Shown here: positions 26,293 through 33,980 of the stretch, piece after piece
Numbering within the stretch: position 1 is the first letter of the stretch
How the letters are laid out: the number at the start of each line of letters is the position of its first letter
Assembly: GCF_020009625.1 (NCBI RefSeq)
Contig: NZ_JAIHLP010000002.1
Location: 3,596,001 to 3,660,000 of the forward strand
DNA from: Leifsonia poae
GTDB taxonomy: Bacteria > Actinomycetota > Actinomycetes > Actinomycetales > Microbacteriaceae
Direction: 5' to 3'
Length of the DNA: 64,000 nt
Position numbers and translations under genes: made by a program
The notes under the pieces: model-generated
What the model was told of the DNA's origin: nothing
The model's database searches: none
Seen by the model: the letters and a program-made list of their open reading frames with translations, nothing else

Positions 26293-28932
26293 TCAGTTGG
26301 CGGGTGAAAAGAGCCCGATGTCGCCCCGGTCGAGAACCCCGGTCTTGCGGCGGATATTGCGGATATGGGTCTCAACGGTCCTGATGCTGATGGCGTACTT
26401 CCTGGCGATATCCAGATTGCTCTCGCCACCCGCAATGTCAGTGACGATCTCCTGCTCGCGGCGCGTGAATCCCCAATTCGATTCGACGTGATCCGTAGCC
26501 GCGCGGGAGGTCGAGGGGTCGCCGGAGATGATCGATTGGATCTCGGCGCGCAGCTCGGTCGAGCGTTGCTGGTCACCGCTATCACGGAAGAGTTTCGCCG
26601 CATGAGTGAGGTGACGCAGTGCTTCGTCGGTTGCCTGCTGATCGTGGAGTTCGTGCGCGGCACGAACGAGCGCGTCGGGGTCCTTATGGCGGATCGCCGA
26701 ACGGGCGTCAAGGTACGCGATGTAGAGCGCACCTCCGATTTGGCCTGCTCGTTTACGGAACGCCTGAGACTCCACCTCATCGAGACCGGAATTCACGGCG
26801 AGCATGGTGGTGGTGTCGGCCGCCAATTCATAGCCGGCGTCACGGAGGCGCACAGCCAGCCGGCGATACCGTTTGGACGCGCCACGAGCATCCCCATCCG
26901 CTTGCATCGCTGAAGCTTCCACCGCTTCCAGGCTCCCGAACGGCAACGCCTCGCTCCTGCCCGTGAACAGTTCTGCTCTCTCGATGAATCCCTGAGCTGC
27001 CATCGGGCGCGCTGCCCGGGTCGCAATTATGGCGAGAGCATGCATGAGTGCTCTATCGGGAGAGAACAACATCGGTGCTGAGCGCACATTCGTGATGAGT
27101 GCAACGTCCCCCCACGCGGACGCCTCGTCATAGCGCCCGAGTACCCCCGAAGAGATTGTCGCCACGTAGGTGTGGCAGGCTAGCGCGGTTCGGTCACCGG
27201 ATGCGATGGCAGTATTCACCTGCTCGGCAGACCACTCGAGCGCCTCAATGAAACGGCCGCTCCCAAACAATGCGAGACCACGCACCACGTCGACTAATCG
27301 GGCGACGAAGGGATCTGCGATCTCATCAATGAACTCGAAGGCTTCATGGGCTCTGCTGGACAGAGCGAGGGCGGCCGCGAGGACTGCTCGGGAGAGGGAG
27401 CCGTCAACGCCCTCGGTCTCGCAGAGCTCGCGAAGTCGCCGCTCGATATGCGGTTGGATTCCGGAGGTCTCCATCTGTGTGGCGAGAAGAACTGCGCTCA
27501 AAGCAACCGCGTGCGGGTAGTCAGGGGTCGTCGAGGTGAGTGCTTCAACGACCTCTTCTTCGTCGCGCTCGTGAAGTACGAGCAGCCGAGAGTGGAGATA
27601 GCGAAATTCCAGTTCTACGGTGGCCGGCACACCACGGAGATCGACGTTCGCCACAACGCTGGAGAGCCGTTCATCCGAGCACTCGCCAGTGAGTTCCAAA
27701 TGAAGGACGCGCATCGCATCGGTGACGGAGTGCGACCTCTCCCAATTTCGCCAAGCGGTCGCCAGGCCGAGCTTGTGGGATTCAGAGAGCATGCGACCCA
27801 CGAGAGGAAGCTGGACGGCATCGATGGGAATGGTGTCGCCCGGGTCGGAAAGCACACTCGCCAGTTGAGTCTGACCGTCGACGCCAATCACCTTCTTGAC
27901 CTGCTCCATCATGCGCAGTCGGTGAGTGGACAATGGCAGGCGGCTGAAATAGTCGGCGATCCCAGGCGGGCTCACCGCGACCATGTGATGGTCGCGGATT
28001 GCAAAGAGCTTCACGAGTGAGTGGCCCTCAAGAATTTCAAGGCGCTGCTGTCCAATAAGCTTGGCGGCAGTTGCAACTGGGACCGCACCGACAATTGTGA
28101 GCGTCTCGACTGCCTCTCGCGTTTCGGCATCGTAGGTATAGAGGAGCGCTTCAAATGCGCCGATCAAATCCTCCGACCACAGGTGCTCCGAGGCCTGCCA
28201 GACGTCCCCTTGTTGTTTCAGTAGCCCTGAGCTGACAGCGCCGTCGGCGATAGCGAGCGCAAAACCGGGGATCCCCGAAGACTTGGTATGAATTCGCGCG
28301 CTTGCGGAGGGTGAGATTGCTGAGCCCAGCCGTGCTTCCAAGAGGTCATGGAGAGTTTCAAGTTTGAGCTCGCCGAGCGTGATCTTCACAACGGGGTGAG
28401 CAAACTTGATGAGGCGGTGATCCGCGGGGCTGACAGTGATGCTGCGCAGGCTGACTGCGACGATGGGAATTCCCGTGCGCTTGTGCACGGTTTCCAGAGC
28501 CACCCAAGATTGTTCATCCAGAAGATTTCCATCGTCCACGAGCACAACAGACGGGCCCTCCTCCAGCTGCGTGGCGAGCCGATGGATCAGGCCGCTCGGC
28601 GATGCGGACTCAGAACGTGCTGCCGGAGAGGTGGCAGGAATCGCCGACCGGATAGCTTCGAGCGGCAGGCTCCCACTGATGCCCCGAACGGTGACGATGG
28701 GTACCCCCACTGTGGTGAGAGTCCGGTGCACCTGCCTCAGCAACTCCGTTCGGCCAGACCACCGCGTTCCTACGATCTCAACGCTTGTGCCGGCGCTCAC
28801 CAGCTTCACGATGCGTTGGAGTTCTGAGGTACGAGCGAACACGGTCGTCACCTTTCCGCCCAGAGCAAAGTAATTGGACTCAGTTTGCGGCGTGGCACGG
28901 CTCTCGCGCAATGGGAAATGCACCGTGCTCAC
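26293..28932 (-). CDS. Large LuxR-type ATPase regulator
   Basis: Encodes about 879 residues from GTG 28932 (AGGA 7 bases upstream); the frame is open to 29082, and a GTG at VTTVFARTSELQ is a further option. After a short lead there is a nucleotide-binding domain with a P-loop variant GTRWSGRTELL (Arg in place of the usual Lys) and a Walker B segment PSVVLVDDGNLLDE. A long helical, TPR-like middle follows. The last 60 residues are a LuxR DNA-binding domain: TRREQEIVTDIAGGESNLDI and ISIRTVETHIRNIRRKTGVL. It is divergent from the surface-protein locus at 29483 onward and is the obvious candidate to control it. Confidence 0.88.
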   Translation of the reverse strand: MSTVHFPLRESRATPQTESNYFALGGKVTTVFARTSELQRIVKLVSAGTSVEIVGTRWSGRTELLRQVHRTLTTVGVPIVTVRGISGSLPLEAIRSAIPATSPAARSESASPSGLIHRLATQLEEGPSVVLVDDGNLLDEQSWVALETVHKRTGIPIVAVSLRSITVSPADHRLIKFAHPVVKITLGELKLETLHDLLEARLGSAISPSASARIHTKSSGIPGFALAIADGAVSSGLLKQQGDVWQASEHLWSEDLIGAFEALLYTYDAETREAVETLTIVGAVPVATAAKLIGQQRLEILEGHSLVKLFAIRDHHMVAVSPPGIADYFSRLPLSTHRLRMMEQVKKVIGVDGQTQLASVLSDPGDTIPIDAVQLPLVGRMLSESHKLGLATAWRNWERSHSVTDAMRVLHLELTGECSDERLSSVVANVDLRGVPATVELEFRYLHSRLLVLHERDEEEVVEALTSTTPDYPHAVALSAVLLATQMETSGIQPHIERRLRELCETEGVDGSLSRAVLAAALALSSRAHEAFEFIDEIADPFVARLVDVVRGLALFGSGRFIEALEWSAEQVNTAIASGDRTALACHTYVATISSGVLGRYDEASAWGDVALITNVRSAPMLFSPDRALMHALAIIATRAARPMAAQGFIERAELFTGRSEALPFGSLEAVEASAMQADGDARGASKRYRRLAVRLRDAGYELAADTTTMLAVNSGLDEVESQAFRKRAGQIGGALYIAYLDARSAIRHKDPDALVRAAHELHDQQATDEALRHLTHAAKLFRDSGDQQRSTELRAEIQSIISGDPSTSRAATDHVESNWGFTRREQEIVTDIAGGESNLDIARKYAISIRTVETHIRNIRRKTGVLDRGDIGLFSPAN

Positions 28933-29482
28933 CTGATTCCTATCACCTGTGGCCAACCGCGAGACAACCGAGCGGAGCCTCGTTCTCGGGCAGCTGCGTG
29001 CCCGCGCTCCGGCTCGGCCGGCGGCGCCCGTTTCCCGGCGGCGTGCGCCCTCTGACGGGGATCCTTGCGGCCGCGTTTCCAATAGCCTAGGGCAGTCTAT
29101 TGCAGTGTTTGAGTAGCAAAATTCCTGGTCAGAAGGTATAAATCACTGCTTCACGCGTAGGTTGTCCATGCTCACGCGTAGGCCAATGTTTGGCGCACGC
29201 AGATGCTGGCGCTGAGGCACGGAGATTGGGTGCATACAACTGTGGCGGCCCTGCGGCGAGATTACCTTTTTCAAAGCGGCCCTCCAGAAGAACGCGAAAG
29301 ACGTACGTGTTGAGGCTTGCTATCGCTTTCGAAACAGGCCGCTTAGAGGGGTCTCACAGTGGCACCTGCACTCTGACGACACATTCGTCGTCGAAGTGCG
29401 TCACGTCTGCATTCACGGCCAGAGGGGCGTCAGCTCTGCGTTCAAGGCCAACAACACACAAACAGAAGGAAAACGAACACAT
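28933..29482. other. Divergent control region of the surface-protein locus
   Basis: 550 bases without a supported gene between the LuxR-type regulator and the first surface-protein gene. It holds the 11-base direct repeats described separately (29151-29182) and an AT-rich stretch at 29111-29143. The last part before 29483 is a long leader ending in AGAAGGAAAACG. Confidence 0.45.
29151..29182. promoter_or_regulatory. Direct repeat TCACGCGTAGG spaced by two helical turns
   Basis: TCACGCGTAGG occurs at 29151-29161 and again at 29172-29182, start to start 21 bases, so both copies face the same side of the helix. Such spacing is common for activator sites; the divergent LuxR-type protein is the likely binder. 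Inference only. Confidence 0.45.
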
Positions 29483-30070
29483 ATGAACAAGCTCACCAAA
29501 GGAATCGTCGTCGCCAGCCTGGGAGCGGTGCTGGTGATCGGAACCAGTGGCACACTGGCACTCTGGAACGTCTCAAGCGCGAGCGAAGCGGGGCGAGTCG
29601 TCATGGGTGACATGAACCTGAAGGTCAAGGCCGACGGCCAGGCCTGGGAGGTTCGAGGTGTCGACGGAAAGTGGAGTGCGTTGGCTGACCCGACCAAGTT
29701 CCGTATGGTTCCGGGCGACGCAGTGCGTCTCACCCAACCCCTGGAGGTCACCCTTGTCGGTGACAAGATGGCCGCAATCCTGACGATTGACACGTCCTCT
29801 GCCATCACGACGCCTAATGGTGGAGTGCTCCCCGGTGATGACTTCACCGTTGCCACTGCGTTCGAGGCGCCTCCGGCAGGCGAAAAGCTTCCGACTCCGG
29901 TTGCGGGGACCAACGATTGGAAGTTCTCCAGTGCTCTGGCCACTGGTAAGGCTACCTATATTCAGAAGGTAACCTTCACGTTCGCTGAAGGGGCCACGGG
30001 TCGGTCCGGTGCGCTTTCAACCGTCGACCTCACTGCGACCAACTTCGTGCTGAACCAGGTTCGCAACTAA
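29483..30070 (+). CDS. TasA/CalY-like protein with alternate-type signal peptide
   Basis: Encodes 195 residues from ATG 29483 (AGAAGGAAA upstream). The N-terminus MNKLTKGIVVASLGAVLVIG followed by TSGTLALWNVSSASEAG is the alternate-type signal (basic lead, hydrophobic core, then a small-aromatic LALWN block) recognised by SipW-type signal peptidases. The mature part is strand-rich (ALTLT-like alternation, e.g. DAVRLTQPLEVTLVGDKMAA and YIQKVTFTFAEG), as in TasA/CalY fibre or surface proteins. The peptidase gene lies 0.8 kb downstream. A long hairpin follows this gene, so it may be made in excess over the downstream proteins, as a major subunit would be. Confidence 0.82.
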   Translation: MNKLTKGIVVASLGAVLVIGTSGTLALWNVSSASEAGRVVMGDMNLKVKADGQAWEVRGVDGKWSALADPTKFRMVPGDAVRLTQPLEVTLVGDKMAAILTIDTSSAITTPNGGVLPGDDFTVATAFEAPPAGEKLPTPVAGTNDWKFSSALATGKATYIQKVTFTFAEGATGRSGALSTVDLTATNFVLNQVRN

Positions 30071-30105
30071 CCCTCACAGGGGCTAGCCCAAAACGGCGTA
30101 GTGCT

Positions 30106-30159
30106 ACTGGGCTGGGCGGCGGCATTCGCGCTCTGCGAATCCTGGCCTCCTGGCCCAGT
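30106..30159 (+). terminator. Nested hairpin between the first and second surface-protein genes
   Basis: Outer arms ACTGGGC (30106-30112) / GCCCAGT (30153-30159) with an inner stem ATTCGC-GCTCT-GCGAAT (30124-30140). It sits in the 130-base gap after the first gene and has no T-run. A partial terminator or RNA-stabilising element is likely. Confidence 0.5.
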
Positions 30160-30200
30160 ATCAGCCATGCCACCCCCGTCAGATCTGAAAGGAGCGTGAA

Positions 30201-30833
30201 ATGACGAGTAGACACGGACACTCGCCCAGCCGACGCCTGGTCTCCATAGTGCTGTTTGCGGCGCTCGGCCTCGTGATAGTCGCCTGCGTCGCGTTTTCTA
30301 CCGTGGCCGGCTCGCTTGCTCGCTGGAACGCCTCAGAGACAGGGACGGGCAAACTTCAGCTGGGAGTGCTGTCTTTCCAGATCAAAGAAACTGTGAACGG
30401 AAAGGTGCTCGTCTCCGAAATGAATGACGAACCAGCACCCGAGCTGAAGATCACAGGCTTTGATGCCCGCTCATCGAAGATGCTTCCCGGTGACATCGTC
30501 GCCACATCCGTGACCGTGCAGAACACGGGAACCGTTCCTCTGAGCGTTCGCGTCACGGACGCAGTCTTCTCAGCGCCATTCAAGGTGGCCTTCGCGCCCG
30601 AAGGGGGCGATGGCTGCTCCGCTGAAACTTTCAGCCTCAAGGACTTTCGGAGCCACAACGGCCCGATAGCCCTGGATTCTTCGATTCCGCCATTGGCAAG
30701 CGCTCTGCCTTCTGGCAAGGAACAGCCCGTCTGCGTCGCCATAATGCTGAGCGAGTCATCGGCTAACACTGACCAAGGTAAAAGCGAACGCTTGCAGCTC
30801 ACCCTGCGGGCCGATCAGATTCGCCCGAGCTAG
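30201..30833 (+). CDS. Second alternate-signal exported protein
   Basis: Encodes 210 residues; GAAAGGAG precedes ATG 30201. The signal region has a hydrophobic core (LVSIVLFAALGLVIVACVAF) followed by VAGSLARWNASETGTGKLQL, matching the small-aromatic block of SipW substrates. The mature domain contains LPGDIVATSVTVQNTGTVPL, a phrase typical of TasA/camelysin-like beta sandwiches, and two Cys (GGDGCSAET, QPVCVAIM). It ends one base into the start of the signal peptidase gene (TAGTG), so the two are cotranslated. Probably a minor subunit or anchor. Confidence 0.8.
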   Translation: MTSRHGHSPSRRLVSIVLFAALGLVIVACVAFSTVAGSLARWNASETGTGKLQLGVLSFQIKETVNGKVLVSEMNDEPAPELKITGFDARSSKMLPGDIVATSVTVQNTGTVPLSVRVTDAVFSAPFKVAFAPEGGDGCSAETFSLKDFRSHNGPIALDSSIPPLASALPSGKEQPVCVAIMLSESSANTDQGKSERLQLTLRADQIRPS

Positions 30834-31489
30834 TGAGCACGTTGTTTGTGACCGTCTCTGAGCCGGTCGAAGTCGACGAAAGTTCGGGCGTTCAGAAGCC
30901 GCGCACGTCCCGACACTCAAATCGGAAGCGGGCATCACGGCGTGTTCCTGGAGTTATCGGGACGGTGCTCTTCACCGCACTGATCAGCATCCTCGGCGCG
31001 CTCGTGCTGGCAACGGTACTGGTGCCACGCGTCATAGGAGCACAGACCTACACGGTGCTTACCGGTTCAATGCAGCCAACTTTGCGTCCTGGAACCACGC
31101 TTGTGGTTCAGCCACGTGCGTTCGACGAGATTCGTGTGGGTGACGTTGTGACCTTCCAGGAACGTTCAGGGGAACCGACCGTGATAACTCACAGGGTGGT
31201 CGGAACAGCCATATCTGCAGAGGGCGAATCAACACTCATTACCCGCGGCGACAACAACTCGATGAATGACCCAGAGCCGGTCAGAGCAGTCCAAGTCAAG
31301 GGTGTGCTCGTATACGCCATTCCATTTGTCGGGCTCGTTTCCCTATCCGCACCGAACCTCATGGGAACGGCCGCCGCGGCGGGGGCAATTTTCATACTCG
31401 TCGGATTCGGTTACATCGTCGCATTCTTCAGAACTCGTAGGCGAGACGCCCAACGCAGCCAGTCCTCCAAACCGAAGGTAGATCAATGA
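30833..31489 (+). CDS. sipW: Signal peptidase I, SipW (Ser-His) type
   Basis: Encodes 218 residues from GTG 30833. A basic N-terminus leads to one membrane segment (VLFTALISILGALVLATVLV). The catalytic region reads YTVLTGSMQPTLRPGT with Ser79, and VITHRVVG with His120 in place of the Lys of ordinary bacterial enzymes; TRGDNNSMND gives the conserved acidic residue (about 140). This is the SipW/archaeal/ER type. A second membrane helix lies near the C-terminus (AAAAGAIFILVGFGYIVAFF). It would cleave the alternate signals of the proteins encoded around it. It overlaps the next gene by four bases. Confidence 0.92.
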   Translation: MSTLFVTVSEPVEVDESSGVQKPRTSRHSNRKRASRRVPGVIGTVLFTALISILGALVLATVLVPRVIGAQTYTVLTGSMQPTLRPGTTLVVQPRAFDEIRVGDVVTFQERSGEPTVITHRVVGTAISAEGESTLITRGDNNSMNDPEPVRAVQVKGVLVYAIPFVGLVSLSAPNLMGTAAAAGAIFILVGFGYIVAFFRTRRRDAQRSQSSKPKVDQ

Positions 31490-32187
31490 GCAAGGAACGC
31501 AGTCGACAGGGTCGTTTCTCGATGCCAATCGTCGCTCTCCTCGGGATAGGGATGGCGCTGCTGAGTGCGCCCACCGCGGTCTACGCGGACGAATCTCCGC
31601 TCATGCTCAGCAGTGATGGCCGAAGCTGGGCACCCACGCTCAGCTCCGCAATTTTTGATGAAGGCCACCGCTTTATTCCTGGCGACGTTGAGCCCGCAAG
31701 CTTTTGGGTAAAGAACACCGCAAAATCCACCATGTGGCTCACCGTCCAAGTAGTCAAGGACCCTGACACCGCCCGGCACCTCGACGTAGATTTCGGCTTG
31801 GGCACTGTCGAGCTCAACTCAGGCTGCACGACCATTGTCGAGAATCAGCCTCTTCAGCGCGGTGTACCCGTTCGATTCGCTGGCAGTATCTCGGCGAACT
31901 CCAATACGAGCATCGATACAAGAAATCGTGGAAGTGGCCTCCGCATCAAAACGCTTCTCGCAGATTCACCGACTGCGCTCGCTGCTGGTGACTGTATTGC
32001 TACCGGCGAGGCCGTATCAAACGCACACGCCTCACAGCTCGGTGAGCTCAGTGCCACTGGACTCAACGCTTCAACGCTCGCCATTGCCGGAGCTGCCGCG
32101 CTTGTCCTCGGTGCCCTACTCGCCGGAATGCGGCGGCTTGGCTTCATGAAGAAACGTCGAAAGGGATCTGATGTCCAGTCCGCATAA
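31486..32187 (+). CDS. Exported protein with possible cell-wall sorting tail
   Basis: Encodes 233 residues; ATG 31486 overlaps the peptidase stop. It has a classic Sec signal (RFSMPIVALLGIGMALLSAP ... AVYADES) rather than the alternate type. The mature part is strand-rich with RFIPGDVEPASFWVKNTAKS, again a TasA-like PGD element. The C-terminus reads LSATGLNASTLAIAGAAALV, then LGALLAGMRRLGFMKKRRK: an LxxTG-like motif, a membrane stretch and a basic tail, the layout of a sortase substrate (close to the LAxTG of class E sortases). No sortase gene is in the window. It may anchor the other proteins to the wall. Confidence 0.75.
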   Translation: MSKERSRQGRFSMPIVALLGIGMALLSAPTAVYADESPLMLSSDGRSWAPTLSSAIFDEGHRFIPGDVEPASFWVKNTAKSTMWLTVQVVKDPDTARHLDVDFGLGTVELNSGCTTIVENQPLQRGVPVRFAGSISANSNTSIDTRNRGSGLRIKTLLADSPTALAAGDCIATGEAVSNAHASQLGELSATGLNASTLAIAGAAALVLGALLAGMRRLGFMKKRRKGSDVQSA

Positions 32188-33814
32188 CCTGAGAAGGTCC
32201 CGCCGCGCCATCGTTGCAGGCATCGTTCTCGCGCTCGGTTTGAGCGTTGTGTCGGATGGCGCTGCCCAGGGGCTTTGGAGCCTCACTACCGGCTCAATTG
32301 GAGCCGAAGCAAGCGCGGGAACACTGGCATCGTTACCGGCTCCTGTGGGTGCACAGTCTCCTGGGGCGGTCCCTGAGTTCAATATCGGTCAAGCCCCTTC
32401 CAGTACAAAACTGTCGCCGCAGTATTTCCTTGAACGCTCAACGACCGAAGACTTCGCTGCACCGGCACTGGTCGGAAGCTCCGATTCTCAAATTGTTTCC
32501 GACGAGGCGCTTGATGCCGTGCCAACGAGCGCCGGCTTCACGGATGTTGCCATGTCCTATTTCGGGGGCTGTGCGATCGCTTCGGGCAAGGTGCTCTGTT
32601 GGGGATCAAACAACTTTGGTGGTCTGGGCGTGGGAGCAGGAAGCAGCTCCCGAGGTGACCCACGTGAAGTCACATATACGCATCAGAACAGCGCTTCTGA
32701 CTTGGCCGCGGACACCGTCATCACCCGGATTGAAGAGGGCGGGAGGGGCAGAATGTGCGCCACGAGTACGCGCGAAGTATATTGCTGGGGAGGTGCCCAA
32801 TCTAATGAGGTGGCATACCCAAAACTGGTGCCTCTGCCGGCGGGAGAGGTCACGGCTCTGTCTGCAGGACAGACCCACTCCTGTGCAGTCCTCGACCGGA
32901 AGGCGGCCTATTGCTGGGGCACTAACGCGTACGGTGAACTCGGTCGCGGAAACACCAGTGCGGATTCCTATCTAGCACCAGCACCAGTATTGCAAGAGGG
33001 TACATCTGCGCTCCCTTCAAACGCAGTGATTGAAGATATCGCAGCCGGACTGAACTCAACCTGCCTGATCGCAGATGCCAAGGGCTACTGCTGGGGCGAT
33101 AACCGGCGGGGTGCCGTTGGGGACGACTCGGTCGTTCAGAAGACTGCTCCCGTTCGCATCGCGATTGACTCCGCCGTTCCGGGCGGCGTTCCACTGATCT
33201 CCATCACGGGCAGCTCCTCAGAGTCCGCCACTCAGCGATACTGTGCCGCGTCTGAGACCGACGTCTATTGCTGGGGTTCCACAACTAACGGAGGTCTAGG
33301 GTTTTCAGCTGGGCAAGCGGAACAAACCACACCCATTCGTATACCCGGGCTTCCCACTGGTACGGCGCAGTCGATCGATTCCGAGTGGGAGTCGCACTGC
33401 GCGATCATCAACGGCACCAGTACCTGTTGGGGCAATGGCCGCGGTGGAAAGTTCGGGATTTCGGAGCTACAACCAGGCTATGTCGCCCAAAATACAGTCC
33501 TGCCCGCGGGGAAAACTGTTATCAAGTCATCAGGTGGTGAGGGACAACGTTGTTGGCTGTTCACCGACGGCACCCTAGAGTGCGCAGGAAATGGGGCACT
33601 AGGTGCTCTTGGTCGAGGAGATGACAGGGTTTCCACTCCAAATCTCCAACCGACACTACCTGGAACGCCTCTCCTCTGCGAGGGTCAAATGCTCAGCGAT
33701 GGCCGATGCACCCTCGCCCCCGGAAAAACATACTTCTACCGCGCCTACTTCACCCTCGGCGACTGGCGAAGCGCAATGAGCCCGGTGACGTCGTTGGTAG
33801 GCGCTACCCCCTAG
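32171..33814 (+). CDS. Secreted seven-repeat RCC1 propeller protein (copy 1)
   Basis: Encodes 547 residues; ATG 32171 lies 17 bases inside the preceding gene with AAAGGGA upstream. The signal region RRAIVAGIVLALGLSVVSDG then AAQGLWSLTTGSI carries the aromatic block of alternate-type signals. From about residue 125 seven RCC1-type repeats can be counted, each built as C-x(8-10)-CWG-x-N-x-x-G-x-LG: LCWGSNNFGGLG, VYCWGGAQ, AYCWGTNAYGELGRG, GYCWGDNRRGAVG, VYCWGSTTNGGLGF, TCWGNGRGGKFG, LECAGNGALGALGRG. Seven repeats fit a closed seven-bladed propeller. A Cys pair occurs in every repeat. It may bind a protein or glycan outside the cell. Confidence 0.82.
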   Translation: MSSPHNLRRSRRAIVAGIVLALGLSVVSDGAAQGLWSLTTGSIGAEASAGTLASLPAPVGAQSPGAVPEFNIGQAPSSTKLSPQYFLERSTTEDFAAPALVGSSDSQIVSDEALDAVPTSAGFTDVAMSYFGGCAIASGKVLCWGSNNFGGLGVGAGSSSRGDPREVTYTHQNSASDLAADTVITRIEEGGRGRMCATSTREVYCWGGAQSNEVAYPKLVPLPAGEVTALSAGQTHSCAVLDRKAAYCWGTNAYGELGRGNTSADSYLAPAPVLQEGTSALPSNAVIEDIAAGLNSTCLIADAKGYCWGDNRRGAVGDDSVVQKTAPVRIAIDSAVPGGVPLISITGSSSESATQRYCAASETDVYCWGSTTNGGLGFSAGQAEQTTPIRIPGLPTGTAQSIDSEWESHCAIINGTSTCWGNGRGGKFGISELQPGYVAQNTVLPAGKTVIKSSGGEGQRCWLFTDGTLECAGNGALGALGRGDDRVSTPNLQPTLPGTPLLCEGQMLSDGRCTLAPGKTYFYRAYFTLGDWRSAMSPVTSLVGATP

Positions 33815-33980
33815 CTGTAGCTCCTCCGGCACAAAATCCTTCGCCCCGAACCAGAGTCCCGGAGATACAAACTCGCATGCTCAGGCGAAAGCAGTGAGGC
33901 GCCGACGGCGAACGCGCCCTGAGTTGCTGCATTCCTCGCAAAATACAGATGTCGTTCCTTACATCGTTGAAAGGTTCCTG

